A stretch of DNA of 64,000 nt from Rana temporaria (Eukaryota > Chordata > Amphibia > Anura > Ranidae). Made by a program: the position numbers and the translations under genes. The notes under the pieces were generated by a model that saw only the letters and a list, made by a program, of their open reading frames with translations, was not told where the DNA came from and did no database searches. Of the stretch, positions 52,496 through 63,423 are shown piece by piece. How positions within the stretch are numbered: position 1 is the stretch's first letter; the number at the start of each line of letters is the position of its first letter. Where the stretch lies: positions 155,006,469-155,070,468 of the forward strand of contig NC_053490.1 in assembly GCF_905171775.1 (NCBI RefSeq), given 5' to 3'.

Positions 52496-53175
52496 ACGTG
52501 GAGGAGCTGCTGGTGACGTCACCCGCTCGCGGCCGCAGAGCGGGTGGACACATAGATCGTACACGCCGACTTTTTACCACTTATACTGTGAGTGTTTACT
52601 TGTTTCTTTAATAAATGTTTTAATATTGCTACACTATGGAGGCTCCCCTTGCTTTGTATTTCCTCTGAGAGACTGCAATCAGCTGTGACTGAATCGTGGG
52701 ACTGAGGTGTTGGATGAACAGCAGACTGCCTGGGAGATATCCATTTAGGCTTGATTACAAGCTGCTCTGAGGTAAGGGGCTGGAACACCTAGTCTGTCCG
52801 ACACTTCTGGGAAGCCTGATGGTGGAAGTTTAAGCATGCATGCACATCCAGCATTTGATCACTGAACGCTGTGGATATAAGGATCTGTGATTTGGAGCAC
52901 AACTTTTTTCACTGAACATTCATTCATGATTATTTATTCTTTATTATCATATGCACGTGAACACTTTATCATTATCACCTTGTTTCTACTCTAACTACAA
53001 TTGGTGGACTATTAGGCCTTGTACTCACGACCGGATCTGTGCGCTGGAAACTGTCTGCCCGACAGTTTCCGGCGTACAAGGCTGATTTGTGTTTTGTTCC
53101 GCTGGCGTGTACACACCAGCGGACCAAATTCCCGTCGTACCGGAACGCGTGCACGTAAACTACGTACGACGTCAC

Positions 53176-53181
53176 TATAAA
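53176..53181 (+). promoter_or_regulatory. TATA box of transposase gene, copy 2
   Basis: TATAAA in cgtcactataaaggggaag, after a palindromic cgtacgtcg-like stretch and about 330 bp before the ATG. Conserved in copy 1. Confidence 0.5.
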
Positions 53182-53503
53182 GGGGAAGACCAAAGTTAAT
53201 GGCGCCGCCCTCTGTTCCTCTTTTGCTAGTTACGGGTTTGCTCGTGTTAGTGAAGGTTTGGTTAGAGCTGATTCGCGCTTCTCGGTCTCCAGGCTTTGAC
53301 AGCGTGTATTCACGGGTTCAGTGCGTGTGCTTGCGGTAACGTAGTTGTCATTCGGCTATAGGCAAGCAGGTTGTTTCTGCTTTAGCAGTTGCATCCTGTG
53401 CGCTCGTATCTGTTTGTCACGCGTTTGTCGCAGGTAGTGCTGGATTTGCGAGTGCTTTCTGTTTCAGTGTGTTCTTGACTGACCAGCCGGCCGGTTTGAA
53501 GCC

Positions 53504-55163
53504 ATGATGGAGCAGCAGCGTCAATTTTCGCGAGTTGGTGCTGTTTATGGGATGGCTGCTGGATATGTTCATTTGTCCAGTACTTTGGCCAGAAACAGGG
53601 GGCGGAGGCGTTTCTGGACCAAGAATTGGTTGCGCCAGCGTGACCAGTTCTCACATATGCCTCTGCTTAGGGAAATCCAGGAGAATAATCCTAATGACTT
53701 TAGGAATTTTCTCCGCATGACGGACCCCGTATTCAACAGTCTGCTGGAACTTCTGTCCCCCTATATCACGAGGCAGGACACTGTGATGCGCCAAGCCATC
53801 ACGGCCGAGCAGAGGCTTATTGCCACGTTGCGGTACCTGGCGACTGGGAGGAGCCTGCAGGACCTCAAGTTCTCGACAGGCATCTCTCCGCAGGCGCTTG
53901 GGGTCATCATACCGGACACGTGTGCTGCCATCATCAAAGTTCTGCATGAGGAGTATATTAAGGTAAGTTTCCTGGCTCTAATAATGTGGCCAACTAACTT
54001 TATTTTTATTTTCCCAGATATGCTGTGTGTTTAACTAACGTTACCTTTTCTCCCTATGCATGTTGATATCAGCTTTACATGTTTTATTCTTGGCCTACCT
54101 GCATATTTGTCCCTTACCCAATATTAACCTGTCCAGCATGCTATCCTAGGGACAAACCCACCTTGCCATTTTTTAAAACAGGACTTTTTGGTTTTTGTGT
54201 CCCCCCCCCCCCTTCAAACTTTTATTGTCCCCATCAGAGGGCTGTGGAGTCTCTTAATGAAGTGGCCCTATATATTTCATTTCCCAAATTCTCCATGCAC
54301 ATTTTTCTAATGCAATTTTAATAATGTGAACTGTCACAAGGATGCTTGTAGGATGTTTTTGTTACAAAGTACTAAATCTCTTTTTTTGTTTGTCCCCACA
54401 GCTACCCTCCACACCACAGGAATGGCAGTCTGTGGCTTCCCAATTTGCCCAGCGGTGGGATTTTCCAAACTGCGGTGGAGCAATAGATGGGAAACACGTC
54501 CGCATTGTGCCCCCACCCCACTCGGGGTCCTACTATTATAATTACAAGGGTTATCATAGTATTGTGTTGATGGCGGTGGTGTCGGCACAGTATGAGTTTC
54601 TATATGTGGACGTGGGGAAGAACGGCCGGATGTCTGATGGGGGAGTGTTCGCACGGACTGATTTCTATGATCGTCTCCAAGCTGGTGGTCTGGCATTGCC
54701 ACCAGATGAAGATAATGTGGAAGGACTTCCGTTTGTGTTCCTAGCGGACGAGGCTTTCGGGCTTGGTCCTCACCTCATGCGGCCTTTTCCCCAGAGGACC
54801 CTCACCTCAGAGAGGAGTGTGTTTAATTTTCGGTTGGGCAGGGCTCGGAGGGTAGTCGAGAATGCCTTTGGGATACTCACCAACCGGTTCCGCCTGTTCA
54901 GGACATCGATACATCTGGCGGAATATAAATTGGACACCGTTGTATTTGCCTGCTGCATTTTGCACAACTTTTTACGCAGGCACTCCCAGACGTACCTACC
55001 CGACATCGGTTCTGAGGCAAGACTACCCTCAGATCCCCTTCCCGGGCTGGACACTGGTCGCGCTGGCTTGGCCCCCCAATCAGCTCGTGAGGTACGCGAC
55101 AAATATGTTGAGTACTTCATGGGTCGGGGGGCCATTGCTATGCCAGATCATATTTCTTTCTAA
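53504..55163 (+). CDS. PIF/Harbinger DDE transposase, copy 2 (2 exons, intact)
   Basis: Exon 1 is 53504-53962 and exon 2 is 54402-55163, phase 0 (ATTAAG|gtaagt ... tttgtccccacag|CTACCC), giving 406 residues, the usual size of HARBI1-like proteins. N-terminal helices and helix-turn-helix (ITAEQRLIATLRYLATGRSL) are in exon 1. The DDE_Tnp_4-like domain in exon 2 has D182 (GAIDGKHV), D269 (FLADEAFGL) and E306 (RRVVENAFGIL), and YKGYHSIVLMAVVSAQYEFL as in the family. The tail is FMGRGAIAMPDHISF. Only about four residues differ from copy 1 before the C-terminus. It should cut at the TIRs and insert at TTA-like sites in the nucleus. It lacks an obvious nuclear signal, so it may rely on the SANT or MADF partner. 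Confidence 0.93.
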
Positions 55164-55617
55164 TTCGGCCCCCAAAGAAAGGAATATTCTCTCAAATAAT
55201 AAATAATTAGACCATTGGACTTTATACAGTTGTTTGTCATTAATGCTTTTTCTCTTTTTCTGTCTTCCTGGTTCTCTAACTAACTTCTTCAATTGTAATG
55301 CATAATTGATTTCTCCACTTTTAGTAACTAACCACATTTTGCACAGTATTCACTCATCTACAAACAGGGTATTGAGTCTAGAAATAAGAAGCAACTCCAT
55401 TTGTAAATTTTGAGGTCAAGTATTTTAATTTTTGCTTGTTCATGACCCCAAAAATTATTTTATATTTTTTTCATTACTCCCTGCTTGTGTACTTAGGAGT
55501 CTACAAAATTTTTTAATATTTTTTTTTTTTTTTCAGGTAATTCAACCAAAAATATTATGCAGATTATACATTTATTAACAAGTTCACTTTTTTTTTTATC
55601 AAATATAGTTAGATTTA

Positions 55618-55650
<33 letters not shown>

Positions 55651-56309
55651 GATTATTTTTGGTGGGGTGTTTACCGCCTTAATTTTTTTTTTGGGCATAT
55701 TTTTTATGCACAAAAAACAATAATTTTTTAACCATTTTTTTTGTTTTTGGTGTGTTTTTCTAAAAGTAAATTTTTAGGTGATATTTTGGAGTCAAATCTC
55801 TACTTCACTAAATTCAGTGATTAGAGAGATTTATAATTCTATATATATATATTTTAAATTTTTTGGCGTTGTTTATTCTTTATGGTCTAAACTTTATAGT
55901 ATCCCAAAATGTTCAACATGGTCAAAAAGTAACAAAATCCAATTCCAAAAATCTAAAAACTCACAACAGCAGTCAGTCATGGTGTGCTTTCACACTGGAA
56001 CACGCCAAAATTGGAAGATACACACATTCAGTGCAAACTCGCCAAATGTCATTGGTTCAACAGACAAATGGCCACATGTGCTATCTGACATCATGGGTGA
56101 TCAATGTCTGTGTTTTGTGGGAGCAAACCCTTCCTCTCAACTACTTGAGGATGGAGGAGGGGGTTGGACCCACAAAGCACAGACATAAGATATTCTGTGA
56201 TGGCAGATAGCACATGTTGGCACACTGTGTGTGTATCTTCAAATTTTGGCGTATTCATTATTCAAACTGTAAAAATGTTTGTGGGGGCGGGGGATGGGCG
56301 GGGGGTGTT
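55164..56309. other. Intergenic region between convergent transposase and SANT genes, copy 2
   Basis: AT-rich, with a (TA)n run at about 55627-55650 and the conserved imperfect palindrome at about 56002-56255. No coding evidence. Confidence 0.6.
56002..56255. repeat. Palindrome between convergent genes, copy 2
   Basis: acgccaaaattggaagatac at the left and gtatcttcaaattttggcgt at the right, with inner paired tracts (cacatgtgctatctgacatc / ggcagatagcacatgttg). It corresponds to 13142-13396. Confidence 0.8.
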
Positions 56310-58047
56310 TCAGTCTTTGACACGGCCCATCATGTCAATAATGTTTTTAAAATTAGATTCGATGACCATCATTCTTTGCCGCATATTGTCCATTTCCGTG
56401 CTGCATTCCAAAAGGACATTTGTTACATTCTGTTCCATGAGAAACATCCTTTCACGCATATTGTGCATTTCAGTGCTGCACTCCATTACCTGCTGAATAA
56501 TTATAGCAGCACTTGCACGTGAAAATATTGGCACACCATCCTCCTCCCCTAAAAAAAAATTTAAAAATGGCATTTACAACATTATTTTTTGATGAGGCCT
56601 ATCTACATATGTTTTTTTGAATCAAGCTAGGGTGACACTGACCTGATGGGCTTCTCCTTTCCACCTCTTCGACATCTTCTATCACTCCTCCTTCTTCCAC
56701 CACCTCCCCATCATCTTCTATCACTCCTCCTTCTTCCACCACTTCCCCATCATCTTGGACTCCTCCTTCATCCATCAATCCACCTTCTTTCAATTCGCCA
56801 AATTGGTCTTCCGCCACTTGCCCTTCATCTGCTATAACTTCTAAGTCCAAAATTACTTCTTCCTCCTCTCTTCCTTCCTCCTTTCTTCCTTCCTCCTCTC
56901 CTTCCACATCCTCCTCTCCTTCCACATGCTCCTCTCCTTCCACATCCTCCTCTCCTTCCACATCCTCTTCTCCTTCCACATCCTCCTCCTCCTCCACATG
57001 TTGAGATGGCAGATTTTGGCCTTGTCTGGCCCTCTCTGCCTCCTCCAAATGCTGGCGACTTCTTTCCCCTGAAATAAACCAAAAAAAATGTAGACTCATC
57101 AGCACACAGATATTGGAGAGCATAAATCGCACACATTGCTTAGAAGATGCTTTCATTTAGTTACTTTTATCTTTCACCAAACCTACATTTTGCAATTACT
57201 TCTATATGGCAAGCTCTGATCCTGCCCCTTTTTAGCAAAGTGACACACATGGATGTCCCCCCTAAACTGTATTTCTGGGAGACCCTACCAAAACCCATTT
57301 TTGATTTGGGGAGACACAGGTGCTCTGCATTGCAGATGTGAAAACATCTGCTTTATTACCACTGTTTTTAGAATGAATCCTGTTTGCCTTTCCCATTCTC
57401 ATACTTTTTTTTTCTAGAACTAGCTTTTACACAATGTTTACAAACAAAGTTTTTGGCCAGTGAGCCATGTCCAGGTGTGTTGTTCCTGGAATAACCGAGC
57501 CTTTCTGATAAACTATGTGATGTTACGTTGTTTACTAAGAACACTATTTGTAAATATGTAGTTATTTATGTCCTAAAAAATAAATGACAACATGTCTTTA
57601 AAATTACAAGCAGGCCAAGGAGGCAGATGGTGAAATATACATGGCAACACATTATTGCAGACAATCACCCCCCCCCCCCCCAACCCCAATATATATTTAC
57701 TTACTTTTACGCAGAATTTTAAGTATTTTCTTCATCTGATGTGGCTCCCTCAATTTTAAGTCTGACCATCGTTTCCTCAGCTGTTCCTTGGACCTGGTGA
57801 TCCCAAACATCCTCTGCATTCTCCTCGCCACCTTGTCCATAATATGTGCCTTTCGGCGGTTAGGGGTCTTGTATGGCCCTAATTCACCATCATAGTCCTT
57901 CTTTCGCATGATGTAAACTAACTCCACCATTTCCTTGAACCGCATATTAGTGGCTTTATATCTTCTTTTCCTTGATCGGGACGTCCCTGCCTCTGTCCCT
58001 TCACTTGTGGCATGAGAGCATCGTGCCCGCTCGTGTGACATCGCCAT
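56310..58047 (-). CDS. Myb/SANT-like DNA-binding protein of Harbinger copy 2 (3 exons)
   Basis: Exons are 58047-57705, 57068-56643 and 56548-56310, phase 1 at both joins, with acceptors ttatttcag|ggg and ttttag|ggg. The product is about 335 residues. The domain order equals copy 1: N-terminal basic Ser/Arg region, SANT/trihelix (MRFKEMVELVYIMRKKDYD to KEQLRKRWSDLKLRE), an acidic region with five DVEGEE-like repeats (one more than copy 1, one unit being HVEGEE), two EGGVIEDDGEV blocks, and a C-terminal coiled-coil-like helix with a duplicated ECSTEM-NMR-RM unit. The first exon has the same start codon context. It lies divergent from the MADF gene and convergent with the transposase. The role is inferred as DNA-binding and transposase-recruiting partner. 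Confidence 0.88.
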
Positions 58048-58980
58048 CTTTCCTTTCCCACAGAGATTATGGGCGTGGAAAAGATGAATTCTTACGCCAT
58101 GGGCAGAGAAGAGGGCGGCGTTTAATACATACGCGGAGTGTAGAGAATGCAAACAACGTGTTTACGTCGGTTACGCGGAGAATCTTCGAGCGCATCCAGA
58201 ACATACACAGTTAACGCCATATTTCCTAAACTCATTGATTAGGGGCCTCGCAAAGGTGACGAGGGCGGGGTTTAATAAATACGCGGAGTGTTTAAAAGGT
58301 TTACGCTGTGATTACGCATCTTACGCGGTAATTAGGCGAGCGTGAGAAACGAGGAGCGAGAGACAGGAAGGTAAGGAAATTAAAAATGTGATCAGCAGAG
58401 GCCTTGAAAATGTAGACACATGGGATGGGGGTTTGGGCTGTTGGTTGCACCCTTTTGAAGCTATTCTGTCTATGGGGTACCACAATGTTATTTTGGTTTA
58501 CAAATGCTTTTGGACACCTCACAAAATAGAGATGTGAACAATGCTGTACCTCATTGAGAAGTTTTGGAATGGTGTATTCAGATCAGGCAAAGTATTGTTC
58601 AAGTGTTGGTTGTACAGAGGTCATTAGGAAGTGTCTTTTATGTCATCCATTGTCAGGGGCATGAGATTTACACATGAAAGAGTGCCTAGATGAAAACTGT
58701 CATTTGTAAGCATTGTTTATTTTTCTATATTTAAAATATTTACTGCAATGTGAACAATGGTTCTGCATCTAGCAAATCAATGTTTGGTACAAGCAATGCG
58801 GCCGAGCTGCCAATCATTGTTTAAACAAGAGAGACTGTGTTTGTAATTAGATATAGGTAATAATTTTGAAGACACATATTAGATCAAGGTCAACGCTGAT
58901 CCTTTGGAATATTTATTTTTCTGTGGTTTATGTTTTTGTAATCTAGACTCAAAAAGAAATATAATTTTGGAAAAATTACA
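58048..58980. promoter_or_regulatory. Divergent promoter region of SANT and MADF genes, copy 2
   Basis: A 933-bp interval holding one copy of the 150-bp unit (about 58140-58290) with TACGCGG/CCGCGTA motifs and GC-rich sequence next to the SANT start (ttacgccatgggc). The rest is AT-rich. Shared control of two DNA-binding proteins is inferred. Confidence 0.5.
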
Positions 58981-60259
58981 ATGGACCTCCTACAAAGCAA
59001 GGAATCTATAGAGGCCTTACTCCAAAAATATCAGGAGACGCCCATCCTGTGGAATTCCAAGCACTCTTTATATTGCAATAAAGAGGTACGAGCGGTAGCA
59101 CTAGAAGAGCTAGCAAATTATATGCAAACTTGGGTGCCAGGATGCACTGCCAACATGGTGAAGGATAAACTTGCCAACCTCAGAAGCACATACAGGAGAG
59201 CATACAAAGCTAATAAAAGCCTAAAATCGGGAGCAGCAGCAAGACAAGCAAAGGAACCCAAACTGTGGTATTATAAACAGATGGCTTTTTTGCGGGACGA
59301 AATGGAAGGCAGGAAAACGATGTCCAGTCTTTCTTCCAACCTTTCCTCCATGCTACCTTCCAGCGGACCTTCCCCAGATGACCACAGCCCTGCAGAGTCG
59401 GAGGAAGAGGGCCTGGCTGACAGAGATGCAGATCTGCCACCCTTCGATGAGGAGGTATAGTAGTTTCCTCTATATTTCTGGCGTAAATAATTCTTGGTGG
59501 ATTAATGATTAGATATTGTAAAAAAAAAACCAAGCTGGGAAAAAGCAAAAAAAAAGGTGTTCAGACAAATAGGTGTCAGAGATGACAACTGCAGGGGTCA
59601 GAAGTAGAGTGTATTCAAGTAATAATGAACAGAAAATACTAAACGAAAAACATGAAAATGAGTGTGGTTTGATTTAGCGAAATTGTAAAACAATTCCTTT
59701 TTTTTCCACACAGGAAGAAGAGATCAGCCAGGAGGTGGCAGATCCTCAGGTGTCTGTCAGCCAGGAGGAGGCCGGGGTCAGTGGCAGCCAGGAGGAGGCC
59801 GGGGTCAGTGGCAGCCAGGAGGAGGCTGGGCCCAGTGGCCTGCAGCAGGTCCACCCGGCCAGGAGAACCACCACCAGCCAGTCTTCTCCCCCCCAGGTGA
59901 GGCCATCAGGCCGAAGGAGGCAGTTGAGGCCTGTGGAGGAGGCAAGCCTCCGCATGATCCAGGAGGCAAGCGCCATCATGAGGGCCCCCCTCAACCCCAC
60001 AGAGGCCTTCAGTGCCTCATTGGCCCATGATTTAAATGAAGGGGAGGAGGACCAGAGAAGACTGGCAAAGGCCCTGATGAACCAGGTCCTTTGGTGGATG
60101 CAGAGGGGCCTGCTGACCCCAGACACTGGGCTATGTGACCCGGCCCGGCTTGCGGAACACCATCCTCCTGCTGCCACATCAACCCCACCTGCAAGACCCC
60201 GTGTTCGATCCGCTGGAAGGCTGCCTGGAGGGAAGGCTGGAAAGAGGAGGAAACGTTGA
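58981..60259 (+). CDS. MADF-domain DNA-binding protein of Harbinger copy 2 (2 exons)
   Basis: Exon 1 is 58981-59454 and exon 2 is 59714-60259 (GAG|gtatag ... ttccacacag|GAA, phase 0), giving 339 residues. The MADF fold covers residues 1-110 (MDLLQSKESIEALLQKYQ, TPILWNSKHSLYCNKE, ANMVKDKLANLRSTYRRA, KLWYYKQMAFLRDEME). Ser/acidic linker (SPDDHSPAESEEEGLADRDA). Exon 2 has SQEEAGVSG repeats, a basic RRRQLRP patch, helices, and a C-terminal GKAGKRRKR nuclear-type signal. Unspliced reading stops two codons after the donor, so splicing is needed for the tail. The 3' end overlaps an inverted copy of exon 1 (60202-60446). A lineage-specific duplication or replacement of the SANT partner is possible. 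Confidence 0.86.
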
Positions 60260-60446
60260 TTTTCTGCCTTCCATTTCCTTCCACATAAAGGACATCTTGT
60301 TTGTACTACCACAGTTTGGGTTCCTTTGTTTGTGTGCTGCTGCTTCATATTTTTGTGTTTGGCTCCTGAGGCTTGGAAGTTTATCCTTCACCATGTTGGA
60401 AATGCAAGTTTGCATATAGTTTGCTATCTATTCTAGTGCTGCCGTT
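60202..60446 (-). repeat. Inverted partial copy of the MADF exon 1, copy 2
   Basis: The minus strand of this block parallels the plus strand of 59090-59370 (atatgcaaactt, aacatggtgaaggataaact, aaaggaacccaaactgtgg, gaaatggaaggcag, accttccagcgga-like). It begins inside the MADF coding end and extends into the 3' UTR, allowing a long internal RNA stem. The same structure is seen in copy 1. Confidence 0.82.
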
Positions 60447-61259
60447 CTTTTTATTTTTTGTGATGACATTTGCCTGAATAAAAGGCTTTTTGCTTTCATT
60501 TGAAAACATGTCTATTGTTTGTTATACTGTGGGGATTATTAGGCAGCAAACCTTTAATAAATATACAATGGGTAATTTACAAAGGACACACTCCTTGGGG
60601 GGGGGGGGGGGGACATTTGGTGTGCCAACATGGTTTAATATTCTCTAATGAAACACCAAAAAAAAAAAAAAATATAAAAAAATGAAAAAAACATGTAAAA
60701 AAAAATTAGTTTAAATGGTGACATAACTAGAAACAACAAAAAAAAATAAAAAAAATGCACATTCCTTTACAAAAATGACTACTCTAAATTATGGAGGACC
60801 ACCAACCAAAACACACGTCTGGCATAGAAAACATTATTAAAGGATTACATCACAAGCAAGAAATGTGACATTTCAGTATGGGACAACTCTATTGAAATTG
60901 CATCAGCAAGAGAACGGGGTTATTCTAGCAAGAGAAGAATTAATAAAACGAGGCTTGAAAATGTGGTTTAGTGCGCCTTTTTAAGACATTGTTCTCTTGC
61001 TAGAATAAAAGGTTTCTAATGACGAATGTGCCATATCCCAAAGAAACGCGAGTTTTACCTGAACGAGCGCTCCCGTCTCCTCATTTGGACTGAGCATGCG
61101 CGGGGTTTTTGTACGCTGCTTTTGTGTACAGACGACCGAACATGTCTGACGGACACGATTCCAGCAGACTGTTTTAAAGCAAGACCAGGAAACAGTTGTT
61201 CGTTGGAAAACGGTCTGGCCGACGATTGTTTGCTGGAATTCAGTACGTTACTGCCTACA

Positions 61260-61334
61260 CACGAACGAACATGTCCGCTGAAACTGGTCCGCGGACCAGT
61301 TTCAGCAGACATGTTTGGTCGTGAGTATGGGGCC
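61260..61334. repeat. Harbinger copy 2 right terminal region: palindrome plus TIR
   Basis: The palindrome catgtccgctgaaactggtc / gaccagtttcagcagacatg is followed by ttGGTCGTGAGTATGGGGCC and the TTA duplication. It mirrors the left end of copy 1. Confidence 0.85.
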
Positions 61335-61951
61335 TTAGAGACATCGTTAATATCTTATTATCTCACTGGACATTTTTCATTTATTTTTTGCATGTCATTT
61401 ATATTTTGGATCACTTGAATTAATATATATAATATATATATATTCTTTGCACTTTAATCATTGCACGCTGCACTTTAATAGACCAGTGTCTTTGGTGTTT
61501 TAATTATTATTGGATTTGTTTTTCATTATCCACTTTTTGATTATATTGTTGCAACATTGTGCAGTGTTTTGGCACAGCTGTTCACGCATTATTGGTTACG
61601 TATTATTATTTACCACTACAAATACCCTCCACATTTTTTGTGGATGTCGGATGGTATTCCAGGATTAACCCAGAGTGGAACACATTTTACTCACATCCAT
61701 TGGAGGATTCACCACGTACACATTTCCTTATTTATTTATGGGCCTAGTGATGAGAATATTGTTTTAAAGTCTTTTTAAGTTTTTTAGTGTTTTAGCGCCA
61801 TTACACCCAACATTATTCATATCTGTCTTGAGTGTGTGAACACTTTTCGTCGTGGCTGCTATTTATTAATTTTAGTTTCGTTTTAGTTTAGAATTATCCT
61901 TGATTAGGTGGATTTGCGCATTGGTTCCCCCTCTTATCAAAAAAGAGGAAG

Positions 61952-63423
61952 AATAATTTTAATTCCACGGAGATGGAGGTCATGCTGGCGGCACTGACTA
62001 AGCATGATGCTGCCCTGTATGGTGCCCAGCGGAAAAATACCAGCACAGCCCAAAGGAGGGCTATCTATGAATCCATCACCCTGGACATAAATGCCATTGG
62101 GAATGAGGAGAGGACATGGGAGGAGATTCAGAAGAAACTCAATGACATGCGGCGTCGGGTCCGTGACAAACTTGTCCTAATCCGCAAACATGCCAGGGGC
62201 ACGGGAGGAGGACCAGCCTGCCCATTGCGTTTGACTGCGGAGGAGGAGGTTATAGCGCAAAGTTTGTTGCAGGAGCAGGTGGAGGGAGTCCCAGGCTATG
62301 ACTCCACTGTTGGGGACTTGGGGACAGGTAAGTGTGTTTTATCTCCTATTTGGTGTGTATCATGGGAGGGGGTAGAAGGGAACATGTGACAAGTGTGTGG
62401 CTCCACCAACATGTGTTTTTTTGTGTCATCCACAGATGTTGAGGATGAAGCTGGGCCGTTGTCGGCTGCAGGGCGACCCACGCCATCCCCACATCATCAT
62501 GGGGTCCAGTCAGCCCCCATGCAAATATTGGGCATGTTGGTGGAGGAGGAGAGCGCCCACAGGCCATCTATGGAGGAGGAAGTGGTGGAGGAGTCTATTG
62601 ACCTCCACCAGGAGGACTCCATCTACCTCCAGGAGGATCCCACCATCCCTGACCTCCCCACCACCTCCCCGACCATCACGTCATCCCCCTCCAGTGTCAC
62701 TCCCACCATTGTTGCCCCCTCCAGTGTCCCTCCCACCATTGTCGCCCCTCCAGTGTCCCTCCCACCAGTGTGGCTCCCTCCAGGGCAGCCCCCTCCCCGT
62801 CTTCTTCCTCAGTACGGGCCCCAGCCTCTCCTCCCAGGAAGGCTCTATCTAAAACGAGGGGTGTACCCTCAGGCCTACAAGAAGGGCTGCAGGAGGAACA
62901 GGGCCGGCAGACCCACCATATAGGGGCCATGGTGGGAGACTTGAGGCGGGTGGCGGACAGCCTGGCCTCCTCCTCCTCGTCAGTACAGCAGGCCCTCACC
63001 CTGCATGCGGAGCTGGGCAAAAAAGACACAGAGAGCTTGGAGGAAGTGAGCTCCAACTGTCTGGCCATGGTCACCTGCATGGTGGAGCAGCAGGCCGCCA
63101 CAGCATTTCTGACAGCGGAGGTGAGCAGGTTGGCAGGGGCGGTAGAGGCTAACACTGCCGCTGTGCGGGAGGAGGGGAGACTAACCCGGCGGCACCAGCA
63201 GCATAATACCACCCGGCAGCTTCAGATGCTGGCACAGACTAACTCTGTCCTCACCCGCCTGGCCAAAGCCATGGAGGGCAGGCAGGCACCACCTGCCAGG
63301 AGTGACCAAGTAGGGGATGCTGCTCCTCCCCCCCTCTATCCCCATCCCATGCTCCATCCCCACCCCATGCTCCATCCCCACCCCAGGCTCCATCCTCAGC
63401 CCAGGCTCCACCACGCCAACTGA
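61952..63423 (+). pseudogene. SANT/Myb-like gene of the third Harbinger, interrupted and frameshifted
   Basis: The main part of the gene begun at 52463. Exon 1 continues to 62327 (acag|gtaagt) and exon 2 runs 62436-63423 (tccacag|atg), phase 1. A SANT/Myb-like (NAIF1-type) domain covers EVMLAALTKHDAALYGAQRK ... RTWEEIQKKLNDMRRRVRDK. Exon 2 has an acidic and Pro/Ser-rich repeat region (units of TIVAPSSVPP), then a coiled-coil-like helix (AMVGDLRRVADSLASSSSSV to NSVLTRLAKAMEGRQ). Damage: a 9.4-kb insertion after codon 11, and a frameshift near 62748, where a run of four C replaces the five of the previous repeat unit, so the C-terminal half continues in the -1 frame. It is only distantly like the SANT gene of copies 1 and 2. 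Confidence 0.75.

Larger units (their letters stand above)
53015..61334 (+). mobile_element. PIF/Harbinger DNA transposon, copy 2, three intact genes
   Basis: An 8320-bp element, near-identical to 7934-16393 but inverted. Ends GGCCTTGTACTCACGACC and the reverse complement GGCCCCATACTCACGACC. Target duplication TTA at 53012-53014 and 61335-61337, the classic Harbinger target. Genes: transposase (plus), SANT/Myb-like (minus), MADF (plus). All three reading frames are open through the inferred splice sites. This is the better candidate for an autonomous element. Confidence 0.95.
52496..61938. mobile_element. Retroposon-like insert with 13-bp target duplication, carrying Harbinger copy 2
   Basis: Flanked by AAAAAAGAGGAAG on both sides. 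Without Harbinger copy 2 it is about 1.1 kb. It has a CpG-rich head (acgtggaggagctgctggtg acgtcacccgctcg), an AT-rich body, and a right end ggttccccctcttatc. The target duplication length suggests a target-primed retroposon. The family is unknown to me but resembles 18381-19190 in plan. Confidence 0.65.
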
